The position numbers and the translations under genes were made by a program. Shown here piece after piece: positions 48,244 to 60,118 of a DNA stretch of 64,000 bases (positions within the stretch are counted from its first letter, which is position 1; the number at the start of each line of letters is the position of its first letter). The notes beneath the pieces were generated by a model. It was not told where the DNA came from. It ran no database searches and was given only the letters and a program-made list of their open reading frames with translations. The stretch covers positions 5,878,336-5,942,335 of the forward strand of contig OY821749.1 in assembly GCA_963682055.1 (NCBI GenBank), given 5' to 3'. Origin of the DNA: Primula veris. Lineage: Eukaryota > Streptophyta > Magnoliopsida > Ericales > Primulaceae.

Positions 48244-49545
48244 CTGAGATACAGAGAGAATATCAACTTAGACCTCCAGCACAAGTTTGCATTAGCTTTT
48301 TTCCCATTTCCTTGAACAACAACAGCTTATTCGAACTTAAGAGAAAAAAAATTAGATAGTACTCAGACAGACGCCTACAATCCGTCGAAAAGCTGCAAAT
48401 TTTCTGTTTCGTCATACTTATACATACATATAGAATAAGCTTAAGCTAGCTAGTTAGTTTTTTCTTTAATCCGAGTCTTAAAACTGCTTCCGTAAGCAGT
48501 GTAACACTGTAGAAAATGCAATAAGTGTTTCTCGTTAATGGTAAAAACAAATATAAATGCAGACTTTGCCTATATCCGTAACTAATTGCGATGTAAAGCA
48601 TTATCAGTCAAACAAAGATGTCGGTGTTAAGTTGCTACTTCTTACTGGAAGAAAACAAAAGCAACCACAAAAAACAATTACCGAACTAAGGCTTAAGTTA
48701 CATTAACAGGCATCATTTTACGCAATATGCTCATGTAACTGAAAAAAAAAATGTTTCATTTTTTTCGCACCTTTTACTTTTAAGTAGCACTCTGTTTGGT
48801 GCATCATAGGCTCATAACAATTCGACTTATTAATTCTCACAAGTAGGAGAATGTATATTTACAAATAAAATTTCTTGTAGTTATTTAATATACTTTTTAA
48901 ATGACTTAATTCACAGTTTCTTTGTAAAAGTATATGTTTCTACTATTTTGCACTATTAAGAACTACTTTCCACTGGTACCAGTACAACAAAGAAGTATCT
49001 AAACCTAATTTTTTTAACTTCCATAAAGAAAGTTACACATCAAAAAAAAAAATGTACTTTTGCAATGCAACCAAACGAGTTCTATAATTTATACACATGA
49101 TAATCTATTTTTCTTAATATAAAATTGGCTGAATGGATAATTTTCCCTTTCAATCATAATAAATTATTTTGGACAACGGCAATCAGATCTACACTTGGAT
49201 TGTTGAAAATAAAAACTCAACAAAAATTGTGGACCCTTGTAAACCAACCCGACAGTGCATAACAATCCCATTCGGGAAAAATTTCCATTGCAATCCTAAA
49301 TATTCGCGTCTAATGTCACTACCTAATATAAACGATATTATTGAAATAAACAAACTCCTTCCGCCCCAAAAGAAGCGTCTCCTATGAAAATACGTGCAAG
49401 TTTGACTATCAAAATTTCATATATAGATTGCCGAAAATTTTTATTTCAAAAGTGAATCACATAGTTCATAGTTAGAACTATATGATGGAATTTTTAGATT
49501 TTCCATTCCGGCATTTTAGATAATGATAAATTCCAATGTCAAAGT
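48244..49545. other. PrimPol 5' region; start exon not located
   Basis: The first resolved exon begins after an acceptor at 48244-48245, and an in-frame stop lies just upstream. The start exon must be here or further right. Several ATGs were checked on the minus strand (for example near 48410) but none gives a donor in the required phase. Confidence 0.4.
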
Positions 49546-50750
49546 TGTAACATCCCAGAGCCAGTAGAGAGTTACGCGGCCGAATAACACGTGCGGCGGC
49601 ACGTGTTAGACAAAACCTGACTTAAATAAGACACATTTTAAAATAAACTCATCAACTAAAACACTTAAACAAATCCTTTTTTTTTTTTGAAATGAACTTA
49701 CACAAATCCTTTAAAATACACTTTTCAACATTCTCATAAAAGTTGATAAACTCTACAACTTATTAGCTAAACAAACATAATCATAACGGAGTAAAACTAT
49801 AGCCTATGAGGTGTGTCTGGTCCCGACTAACTCGATCTCAACTCTAAATACCTGAAAACATTTTAAAAGCGAAGGTAAGCTAAAGAACCTTAGTGAGTAA
49901 TAAAACTTGCAATATAATATAGGGTCGAAAATAGGTTTTTTTATCTTTTATTTTTCCTCCAAAATCAATACTTTTAATTTTAACAAAATTTCGCAAAGCA
50001 TATACTTTAATAAATTGAACAATTACATCTCTTTCAGACATTTTACTTTTGGTGTGATCAATACGATATATAAATGAGAAATTAAGCTGAATTCAGACTT
50101 CATGAATCTCTTTATTATGTTGGACCCAGACTTCCTGGTTCTGTTTATTCTGTTGGAATGTTGGAATTAGACTTCCTGATTCTATTTATTCTGTGTACTT
50201 GGACTTACCAAGTATCTTTATATCACTTAATTCACAATTATAGTACCATAAATATCACAATAAAATAAAATAAACTTTCTTTCAAAATCTTATACGTTCA
50301 TCAACGCATATAAACATTTCACTTTCTTTACGTTCATCAACGTACACAAATAACCTTCCTCTTTTGAAACCTGTAACTTTGCAATGATATATAGCCAGGA
50401 TGTGTAAATGGGGAGTGCCAAAATATATGTACAAGTAACATATTTTTATGGGGGGTGCCAAATCTACACCTAAAAAGAAATTGTACTAAAAAAAAATTGC
50501 GTCACTTGGGATTTCTAAAATTATGGGGGGTGCCGTGGCACCCGATCGTCCCCATTTAGCTTCCCCCCTGTATACATATATAATTTTGATACTTTCAAAA
50601 TATAAATTGAGCCTGCAACACTTGTTCAAAAATGCAATGGGATTTTATAATAGCAAGTAAGAAAACCACTCACCCGACAACGGATACTCAAACGGTTATA
50701 CTATTGCGAGGACTGAACTCCTACTACCAAAATGGATCTTCTTTTCTACC
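49546..50750 (+). mobile_element. LTR-like sequence with paired G-boxes
   Basis: It starts TGTAACATCCCAGAGCC, a common LTR opening, and shares CGAATAACACGTGCGGC with the minus-strand piece ending at 8023. Two CACGTG cores (49588-49593 and 49600-49605) form an inverted pair. The right limit is not clear, and a stretch with GGGGGGTGCC (50410-50580) may be a separate small insertion. No retrotransposon gene follows, so it is a solo LTR or a fragment. Confidence 0.45.
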
Positions 50751-51305
50751 TTCTGTTTGCAATACTATTATATACATAAATACAGTAATATAGTAATATA
50801 GTAGGTATATAAGTAGACTTTGTGCTTAAAGCCTAAAACAAACAGACCATTCTATATATATTTAGCCTTCTCTCTTTATGTCGCATATATATATATATAG
50901 GCATAAAAGATTTAAACCCTTCACTGGCCTTTCTTCTCACTGTAAACCTGTAACTCTCTTAACATTTAGTTTCTATATCTAACTCTCTATATAACTATGT
51001 ACAATGAATGTGGCCTTTTATTTTAATACATGCAAACTCTATAGGCACATACATGTAATATGAATTTACATATAATGTTGTTTTAATACATTTTAATTTA
51101 ATTCAATCTTTTTATTGCTAATTATTCAACGACTCAATATGTATAGTTAAAAGAAAAGAAGAACATAACAAAATAGTCATTAAGACGAAAATATTGAAAA
51201 TGAAACTACGGGATTTTAGAAAAGTTGCACGCATTTTTATAAATTAGGGACGGAGGGAACTGGAATAGTATCTGAATGGTGCATAATTACCTATTTAAAT
51301 CACCC

Positions 51306-51487
51306 AAATTTAGACTTGAGAATTAACTATTACATGGGTACATAAGTGAGAATTATTAGAAACAATCACTGATTATAACAATAAAGACAGACCAAGAAAT
51401 TTAGACTTGAGAATTAACTATTACATGGGTACATAAGTGAGAATTATTAGAAACAATCACTGATTATAACAATAAAGACAGACCAAG
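51306..51487. repeat. Exact 91-bp tandem duplication
   Basis: The unit begins AAATTTAGACTTGAGAATTA and ends AGACAGACCAAG, at 51306-51396 and 51397-51487, with no mismatch seen. Intergenic, no coding content. Confidence 0.95.
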
Positions 51488-51739
51488 TAGAGACTAATAA
51501 GAAATGAGTAATTAATACAGTGGTGTTAGTCAGTAGTGTGAATGATTATTAGAGGTATCCAACAAAATAATATATATATATATATAAATAGATAGAGAGA
51601 GAAAGAAAGAGAGTACTCGGAGGAGAGACACCGCATTTAAAGCACTGGAATAATCGTTCCACGTCATCCATTCCTTATTCAATTTTAAAACCCTCTCTCT
51701 CTCTCTCTGTGTGTGTGCGCTCGAGCGGGAGAGAAGGTC

Positions 51740-52690
51740 TAAATTAATTACCGGGTCGAGTTTATGGTAAAAATATTCAAACCCATCTGTTGTTACTTGT
51801 TACGCCCATATTCAATCCGTAAACATTTAATCCGTATTCCGATCAGATTAATTTTTAAAACTGAAAAAAAAATCTCTATTCAACCCGATAAAAGTTGGGA
51901 CCCGAATTTTTCGGGACCCGAATTTTCGGGATCCTATATGGTCGGGATATGTTTATCCCGACCCGAATCTTTTGACATATGTTTTTTATTTTAGGACAAT
52001 GTCATTTTTTATTAACAATTATCATTTAAAAAGTTTAAACATGTTATTAATACGAAACATAATTCTAGTTTAAAAATAACACTCCTAATAAATGTAAAAA
52101 GAAATTAACATGTAGTAGAAAAAAATGTGAAATTACAAATAATGTAGTAATTTTTTATCAGATTCTTTTAATATTTAGTTTTATTCACACAAGCAACAAT
52201 TATCATATTAAATAAGATACATTATCATTATAATTTTTATAATTGGAAAATAATGATCATTTATCTTTTTTGAAGTAACAATATAACTTTTTAATTTAAA
52301 TATATTTTTAATTTTAATAATTTCATATATTCAAAAGTACAAATCTATATTATACTTATTTAATTATAACTAATATATGAAACAATAATGATTGTAGCTC
52401 ACATGGTAGAGTGCTTATATTACATGTTAGAGGTACAACTTTGCATTTGATATAAATTAATTTACATTTTAGTGTTCAAATAAAAAAAAAATCATGTTAT
52501 ATAATATCAAATAAAAAATTAATTAAAAAATCGGGTCGGGTTGGGACACCCGACGAAATCAAAATTGTCACCCGATGCAAAAGTTTGTCGGGTCGGGACA
52601 AAACCCAACGATTTTGGGTCGAGAAATTTCGGGTCGGATCGGGATTTTGGGATTTTTTTCCAGCCGTATTTCCCGGAAAAACTCTATTCA
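51740..52690. mobile_element. Probable hAT-like element with ACCCG/GGGTC subterminal repeats
   Basis: Clusters of GACCCGAATTTTCGGG-type sequence at 51890-51970 mirror GGGTCGGG clusters at 52530-52650 around an AT-rich core. The layout copies the hAT-type elements at 12741 and 59160. Exact ends and target duplication were not found. Confidence 0.45.
52386..52455 (+). pseudogene. tRNA-Ala-like pseudogene or SINE head
   Basis: GTAGCTCACATGGTAGAGTG followed by ATGTTAGAGGTACAAC matches the D-arm/A-box and variable-loop region of plant tRNA-Ala. The 3' half is decayed: no proper T-loop and no matching acceptor stem. It lies inside the 51740-52690 element. Confidence 0.45.
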
Positions 52691-53460
52691 CCTACATTAT
52701 AATTTTTCCTCTAAAAAAAATCGTTTCAAAAACGGAAACGTCACTTCTCCAAAAGTTTAAGAGAAACACGTTTTTGAAACGTTTCGGAAATGCAAGTGAA
52801 ACATTCTAAAATATTAAATACAACTTTTTCATAACTCTAATAATTATGGGTGGCATTTTTTTACCGACATGTACCAACCAACCGTTTTTCGAGCCGAACC
52901 AATCAAGTCGGTACCAAAAATTTGGTATACCGATATTACGGTACAACCGAACCAATCTTTGAAAGTCGGTTCGGTTTCGATATTCGTTTGGTAAGTTCGG
53001 TATGGTACCGATTCAAACCGAAATATTAAAATATACTATATAGACAAATAAAATGAAACACTTATATACACTACGTTGTTATGATATAATTATATTACTT
53101 TTTCTAGTGAATACTTATAATATTTTTATTTATTTATAAATCTTACTAGAAATGTCTAGTAGTTTTTACTCTTTTATGCACAGAAACAATAAAGATAACA
53201 ATAATATAAATAAATAAATATTTTTAATCTACTATTTTTAAAACTTTATACTATGTTTTTTTCTCAAAATGCACCATTTTTCTATCATCACTTGTAAACT
53301 CTAAAGTTTGGTATAAAACAAAAATCGAACCGAACCAACCGAATAGTTTGGTATACCGAAAGTTCGGTATACCAAATTTTTTGGTTCGGTAATGGTATAA
53401 AAATTCTCAAACCAAACTAGTTTGGTACGGTATCTGTATGTAGTCAAAAAGTATACCAAT

Positions 53461-54647
53461 TGTTGGCCCGTAAGTGTCTAAACCTTAGAGGGGGTGAATA
53501 AGGTTTACGTACGATTTTCGCGAAATAAAATATTTGAGCTATTAACAACGCTAATTAGTAGAATTTATAACTAAACAATTTTGTTAACTATTTAATGCTA
53601 GTTTAAGCTATGCAAGCAATCAAAATAAGCAATAAATAAGTGCGGAAAGTAAAGGTTAAGGGAAAAGAAATAACACAAGATGTATAGAGGTTCGGCAAAA
53701 CGTGCATAGTCATCTCCTCGGTATTCACACTACCGAGTATTTCACTAGAATCTTCTTCCCAAGATTACAACCTAACGAGCTAATCCGTGGATTAAGCTCC
53801 CCCTTACTCTATGAGTATCCCGAATGAAAAACCCTAGAGCTTTTAAACAATACTCGCTTATAAAGCCTCTACCCGATCACTCGCTCACAATTAAGTTTAT
53901 AATTCACTCTTACAAGTTTGAATTGAAATGTATCACTCACTAACAATTAATATCTTGGTGTTTATATGATTACAATAAGATTACACACCAGAGTATTTAT
54001 GAATATAAGTGAGAAAATTGAAGTATAACCTTGATGATTATCTTGAAGGAATAGCTCAAATTTGTGTGTGAATTGGGGTGGTCTTCATTAAGGAATTTGG
54101 GGCTATTTGAAGGATACTTGGTCTTGTTACCGTTGTATGAAGGGTTATTTCTTTACCCATTGGTAAAACCAATTTCCCAATTTTCCAGAATAAGTCAAAA
54201 AGCTAATTTTTGAATTCTGCAGAAAACGATCGGTCGTTTTGTGCATTTCGATCGGTCGTTTTATCATGACCTCACTGGAACATTTTGGACCAAAAACGAT
54301 CGGTCGTTTTGTCTGTTTCGACTGGTCGTTTTTATCATGATCTCACTGAAACATTTTGGACCAAAAATGATTGGTCGTTTATCCAAAACGATCGGTCGTT
54401 TGTCCAAAACGATCGGTCATTTTTCTGGCACTTTCTCGGTTTTCCCGCTATATTTTGAATGCTCGTAACTTCTTCGTTTTAAGTCTGATTATTGTTCCGC
54501 TTGAACCGTTGGCTTCGTATTTAAATACTTTATCATTTCAAACCTTTAACAAGCTAGATAAATGATTAGTACGCAAAACGAGCTTTTATCATGTTTTACA
54601 TATTTTGTTATCATTAAAACAATCGATTAGAAGAATATCGTACAACA
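53461..54647. mobile_element. Inserted LTR-like block with TGTTG...CAACA ends
   Basis: It begins TGTTGGCCCGTAAGTG and ends GTACAACA, as a solo LTR might. It contains TTAGAGGGGGTGAATAAGG near its left end, the kind of sequence often seen in plant repeats. A 5-bp duplication is not visible (CCAAT left, GTTCG right), so the LTR label is tentative. A palindromic array lies near its right end. Confidence 0.4.
54222..54425. repeat. Array of AACGATCGGTCGTT palindromic units
   Basis: Seven spaced copies of (A)AACGATCGGTCGTTTT or close variants occur in about 200 bp. Two are followed by TCATGA(C/T)CTCACTG(G/A)AACATTTTGG, so the array includes a larger duplicated unit of about 70 bp. Confidence 0.85.
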
Positions 54648-54683
54648 GTTCGGTACCAAACCGATGTCACCCCTACTAATAAT

Positions 54684-56596
54684 ATGATAAATATACTTAC
54701 TAAAATTTTAAGAATGTTTTTTATAATTCAATTTTTGTATTAAAATAAGAAAAAAAAATGCATCACAACATAAGCAAATCAAGTTACTTAGAAACGAATA
54801 TATAATATTAATTGATTATTTCTTTAGTTACTCAAATTTTAGCTATAATAGATTAGTATATTTTTGGGTTATAATTATGAAATCCATAAATTCATATAAG
54901 TTTAATAAAAGTGTCATTTATATTTTATTAACTTTTTAACTATACCCACGTTTCTCAATTCCCATAAAATTTTAGCTTACGTTTCTTGTTTCCGTTTTCC
55001 GTACCGGTTTGCGTTTCCATTTACCAAGTTGGCAACTATGACACATACTAAGAGAAATCCCCGTTATACTTTTTACTCAAATTTGCACATTTTTATAATT
55101 TTAGAGTTACTATTTAACATTATACACATTTTAAATTTCTTATATTAACATATATATATATCCTAACTAACCATATATATCACCCTTCTCTTCCGGCCGC
55201 GGTCGGGTTGTCAATCAGACGACTTGATTACTCTAGCTAAAAGGGTAAAAACTCAGTTTATAAAGTAACTACTCCGTTTGCATGCAAGATTACGAGGTTA
55301 ATAACGAGTGTTTATACGATATTAAAGTGTTTTAACCGATTAACATGCAAGTTTGTTGGATTAAGATATCTAAAACTGAATTTAAACAAATCAAAACTTA
55401 CAAGAGAACAATACAGAGAATTAATTAAAAACGAGAAAATATGGAAGGACGGAGACCGTACTAACAATAAAAATTGAGAAATAGTGTTTTTTTGCACCAA
55501 AACACCAAGTTTTTGACCTCTCTCACTCCTTTGCAAATTTTCCAAGTTTTCTGCTCTGAATGCGTGTGTTTACAGTGATTATGAGCCAGAGATATATAGG
55601 AGTCGGATTTAACAAACTTTATCTTATCAAAACGTTTAAAATTTAAAACTCTACTATTATAACCGGTTAGAAGCTCATTTGTGGATTGGGCTCGTTATGC
55701 TGATTGGACTTCATTTGGTCCATTTTTTACTTTAGTATCGGTTGATTTCAAACATTTCAACTTCCATTTTCTTCCTTTTGGTCCAATATCGGGTTTGTTT
55801 TCCGTCTTAATTCCGTGTTTTTTCATGCAAAAATGCAAACAAGTGCAAATAAACTAGAAAAGCGCAAAATATACAAAATATTGCCTAAACTAGCTATAAT
55901 GATAACAAAACCAATCTAATAATTATCATTTTAGCCCATAATCTATAACATGTCGTAGTCTAATCAGCTATCTTCAATCAAACCACTCTTACTTGTTGCA
56001 TTTTTATTTTCTATTTAGAAAAACATAGTTTAATACCCTATAATATTATATTTTACTAATTTGATATCTAACCTTAAATACACGTGAGCAAACTAGTATC
56101 ACAAGTTACCAACTTTTACCAATTTGGTACAAATCTATAATGCTTAATTTGACATGAGTGTCTTAATTGAATGTTAAATACAAATCTTGGATACCAATTT
56201 AGAAAAGCAGTTATATTGGATACTAAATTAATAAAAGTCGATATGTTGGCTACCAACTTATCATACTTCCCATTAAATATACACACTTTTATTATTATAT
56301 TGTAACCATTTAAATTTATAGACATTTTAACTTTCTTATATTAATATTTCAATCCTAACTAATCATATATTTTTTATTGTTTTGCATTAACTTTTTCTCT
56401 GTCCATTTATATTTTCTAAGTTTCAAGTTATTTACTTAAACAAAAATCAGACAGAAACAATTTTCATTTGGTTGTATGTTTCTTCTTCATTACTAATTTC
56501 TTTTTTTAAAAAGGAGATAGCTAATTATTCATTAGATGAACATTCTTGAATATATATATGTGTGTGTGTGTGTGTTTTTTATTTTTTATTTTTTTT
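54684..56596. other. Intergenic; nothing recognised with confidence
   Basis: AT-rich, with small unassigned frames. A stretch at 56030-56330 resembles degenerate palindromic sequence found in introns elsewhere in the window. A TG dinucleotide run sits just before the poly-G tract. Confidence 0.4.
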
Positions 56597-56619
56597 GGGG
56601 GGGGGGGGGGGGGGGGGGG
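56597..56619 (+). repeat. Homopolymer of 23 G
   Basis: An uninterrupted run of 23 guanines follows a T-rich stretch and a TG repeat. Runs of this length are rare in AT-rich plant DNA and are hard to sequence, so the exact length is doubtful. Confidence 0.9.
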
Positions 56620-56724
56620 CAAATGGGCAATGATTTGGTTTATAAATATCTGACTAAAAATTACAAATCAAAGACATGTAGCATAGAGTAACAATATGAA
56701 ATTAGGACACAGTAAATAGAAAGG

Positions 56725-57640
56725 GGGAAAATTTATTCAAACGACATTAAAAGACCCGTGAGCTTCCAAAATTTGCACTAAACTCACATGGGTTCTCAAT
56801 GCAGGCAATTATTGGCAAGGACTCGAGTGACGGATGCTGATAAAACAAACATGGTCCTCTGGCCATGGCAACCTGACACTATTGACCCCCGAATTCACTA
56901 TGCTTATCGATCATAACTTTCTCACAATCTTTTGTCAATTGTAATAAGTAAGGATTAGGGTGTTTCAAAGTTGTCAAATTCAGTTTTTCGACCATAATAC
57001 TACCAGCCACATTAGTACAACTTTCACTTTCGATTATCATGTTGCACACCTTACCATTAACATAACATCTAGTGTGAAAGGTGTTTTCTATTTATAATTT
57101 CAGATCGCTCTTACGCATTCCATTTAGCGCGTTAGTTGTAATTTTAATCTCCCCCTCAACCAAATCATCTTTTTCTTTAACATACTTAACAAGCTCATCA
57201 ACGCATTCACTTTCAACAGCAGCCCTATTGATTTGACATTTACTATCATCATGCTTTATTCCAAAATATTTAAAGCATTCGTAAAATATTTTCTCATAAT
57301 CTCGAGTTTTAGTTTTACCTTCATTTGAAGTGACTTGCTCCTTTCCGTACTTCGAGATCTGAACCTTAGGGTTCGAAATATGTTTTTCATCCATTTCACT
57401 CGTGATGGCTTTTTATTAGAAGAACTTCCAACTCATTGGAATGATCATCTTCGATTCATGTTTATAAAACTCTTTGTTTTTATTTTCCTCATTATTTGGT
57501 TGGACTGTTCGTCTTTCACACACGCTAGGGACATTTTAATCGCTTGAAATCAGCCGTAACCATTTTTCGTATCTCACCCATCATGGCCTCCATTTGTAAT
57601 CTCATTTCAGCCCCTCTCGAATCCATTCAAAGCTGTTTTC
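56725..57640 (-). pseudogene. Decayed Ty3/gypsy gag-protease remnant
   Basis: On the minus strand, a fragment like the start of gypsy gag (QMEAMMGEIRKMVTADFKR, about 57540-57600) is followed by a gag tail with a damaged zinc knuckle (CFKYFGIKHDDSKC, in 57092-57394). Then comes an aspartic-protease-like stretch (NMIIESESCTNVAG...VEKLNLTTLKHPNPY, about 56925-57050). The catalytic DSG is ESE, and several stops and frameshifts separate the pieces. A primer site at 58266-58284 and an LTR beyond it lie upstream in the right order. Confidence 0.7.
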
Positions 57641-58265
57641 GCTGCAAAAAATATGTTAAGTTAAAAATAAAATGGACCTCACACACTCTCTCACGTGTTT
57701 ACACTCAGATATGTGCACTCGTCACTCGTGTATCACTCATATTGGTTTTTACCCTCGAATGATCTCACACGCTCTGTCTTTTTCCACTCAAATATAAAGT
57801 CACTCGCTCAGGCTTAGCCACTCATAGTGTCCTTTATAAGTTCTCTGCAAACTTAATAAACCACAAGAATACCTTTTTAGCGATAAGTACAAGTGATATG
57901 ACAAATAAGGAATGACCAGATTTTTTTCTTCGAAAGTATGGGAATTTGAAACACTTTTTGGACGAAAATAGTGTAATGATGGATATGGTAATGACTCAAA
58001 TAAACAACGTAACAACAATACTCTTTTAGATTTCTTTTGTATATATTTTTTTTGTTGGCACTTTTTTTGTGTGTGCTCTTTTTGGTTTTTTTTTTCTTTT
58101 GATCCTTCTTCTATTTTTTTATATATTTTTTTAATGAAGATAACTAGACTCAACAACGAAATATAAATGACTCTTTTTTTTTTTTAACTTAACAAGACAA
58201 TTTTTTTTAACAATTTTTTTTTTACAATAACAATAATAAAAAGTATAGATAAAACCTGAATAGAG

Positions 58266-58284
58266 CCAAACCTCTAATACCAAA
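58266..58284 (-). promoter_or_regulatory. Retrotransposon primer-binding site
   Basis: Minus strand TGGTATTAGAGGTTTGGCT resembles the complement of the 3' end of initiator methionine tRNA. It abuts the LTR terminus CTCGTATCA at 58285. Confidence 0.65.
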
Positions 58285-59159
58285 TGATACGAGATCGATG
58301 GGGTCGATCTATCTAATCAGGTTTATAAAGATCAAACTAAAGAGCGTGACCCTTCACCTCTAAAGAGTTGTGAACCTTGCTATGATTAGCTGATATTTCA
58401 ATACTAACTACCGCGACCCGTCACCAATAAAGAGGTGAGAATCTTGGTATGGAAGGCACCACAAACGGTTATGAACTACCGTATGATAAGTCGAGATGAA
58501 CTCCACAGGTAGAACCTTGATAAGTTCGGAAAGTACAATGAATAACAGAAAACTCTCAATTATATTTAATCAAAATATCAGTTTTATAATCACCAAATGC
58601 CCCTTATTTATACTTGGAACAAGCCTACAAGAATGGGGAAAAACATAGAAAAACATTAATTAAAACTAGGTTCATGGTACGTAAGAACTATGACCTTTCA
58701 ACTTATGTAACTCCTTGAAAACATCATAATAAAACCAAATACTTTGTAATTCAACATAACAACTCAAGAATGAGTTCATCCCCTTTATAAGTTCATGGCT
58801 GTTTGAATAATGGACTTTAACACCTCCAAATGTATTGAATTTCAGCAAAAATGCATTAATATTTTGATAACTTAAGCCTCTGAAATCTCAGCCTTAATGA
58901 CCATGAAACTAACTTGCTCAGAAGCTTCTTTAATTACTCAATCTAATTAACAAAGTTTTGGATATTAATTGACCTCATATTCAGATTCGTATTAGACTTC
59001 AGTTTCCCTTAGTCTTCGTCTCCTTGTATTCTGTCCGAATAACATGTCTAATTCCATGACATGTCACCTTAAACTCTTTAGTCATTATATTTGTAATTGT
59101 CAAAATAAGAACATGTGAATAACACTTCGTTAGCGTGATCAAGATCACATCATTATAAC
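58285..59159 (-). mobile_element. Probable 5' LTR of the gypsy remnant
   Basis: The sequence directly upstream of the primer-binding site on the minus strand, ending ATCTCGTATCA. It has no coding content. The outer boundary is unclear because a hAT-type element is inserted at 59160. Confidence 0.5.
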
Positions 59160-60054
59160 TAGGGATGACAATTTCGCAGGTTTCACCCGACCCGACTCGC
59201 CCCCCGCGGGTCAGGTAAAAGTGCAATTCTATTCGGGTTGGGTTTAAATGGGTAAAAATGCAAGTTAACAATTTCACCCTCCTATCTCTAATATACATTA
59301 AACTCTCTCTCCTATGGTAACAGAGAACATACATTTAAATAGTTAAAATTGTAATTTAAAAAGTACAACTTAACACTCACTATCTTATAAATAAAACTAT
59401 CTCTTCCATAATTTAAATGGGTAAAAGTGCAACTTAAAAAATGTAATTTAAAACACTCTATCTCTCATATATATTAAACTCTCTCACATATAGTAATACA
59501 TAACATACATTTCGGTGCATTTATTAAAAAAAATGTTATATACAATTAATTTATTAATTAATGAAATAGTATTTATGGTAAACGTAAATGAAATTTATTC
59601 ATGTTAATTAATTACTAATATCTTATCGTATTTATTTATAAAAGGATTTATGAAAAATTAAATCATATACATTTATATTACTTTTTTAAATATATAAATG
59701 TTTCAATTGACGAAATTAATGAGCACAAATTAATTTAATAAACATGAAAATGTTAAAAAGAAAATTGTAAAATTTAAATCACTAAATTAATATGAAATAA
59801 TATTTAATGTCACATTAATATTTATATATTATATTTCAAAATCAAATGATTTTTTAATTTATCATATGAGTTTTTAACAAATTATCTTTAAAATCTTACC
59901 ATTTATGAGGTTTAATAATCAAAAGGAACAAAAGTGTTTTTAAAAACGGGTCAAATGGGTCGGCTCAGATCAAATGAGCAAAAATATAACATTGTACATG
60001 AGTCGGGTCGGATCAGATCGAGTTTTGAATGACCCGATCCAATTATCATCCCTA
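59160..60054. mobile_element. hAT-like non-autonomous element, copy 2
   Basis: The termini are TAGGGATGACAATTTCGCAGG and AATTATCATCCCTA, inverted copies. Flanks ATTATAAC and GTTATAAC give a 7-of-8 target duplication (59152-59159, 60055-60062). Clusters of GACCCGACTC/GGGTCGG lie inside each end. The core shares long stretches with 12741-13639, including ATTCATGTTAATTAAT and AAATCAAATGATTTTTT. Length is 895 bp. Confidence 0.88.
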
Positions 60055-60118
60055 GTTATAACTTTAAAAAAATTGGAACTATGAGCTCCACTAAAAAAAA
60101 AAATGATATGAAAGCTGA

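Larger units (their letters stand above)
52845..54675. mobile_element. hAT-type element interrupted by another repeat
   Basis: The left terminus TATGGGTGGCATTTTTTTACC and right terminus GATGTCACCCCTA are imperfect inverted copies. Both sides are flanked by a perfect 8-bp duplication, CTAATAAT (52837-52844 and 54676-54683). Subterminal GGTACCGAAC/GTTCGGTA repeats are abundant at 52900-53020 and 53330-53440. A 1.2-kb block (53461-54647) seems to be inserted. There is no transposase. Confidence 0.8.

Noticed and set aside
49169..49387. 72-codon plus-strand frame
   Set aside because: No family features and no splice context; the position beside an LTR suggests chance.
57800..58156. Lys-rich minus-strand frame beside the gypsy remnant
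   Set aside because: Low-complexity Lys/Gln run from T-rich DNA between LTR and gag; not a known retrotransposon protein.
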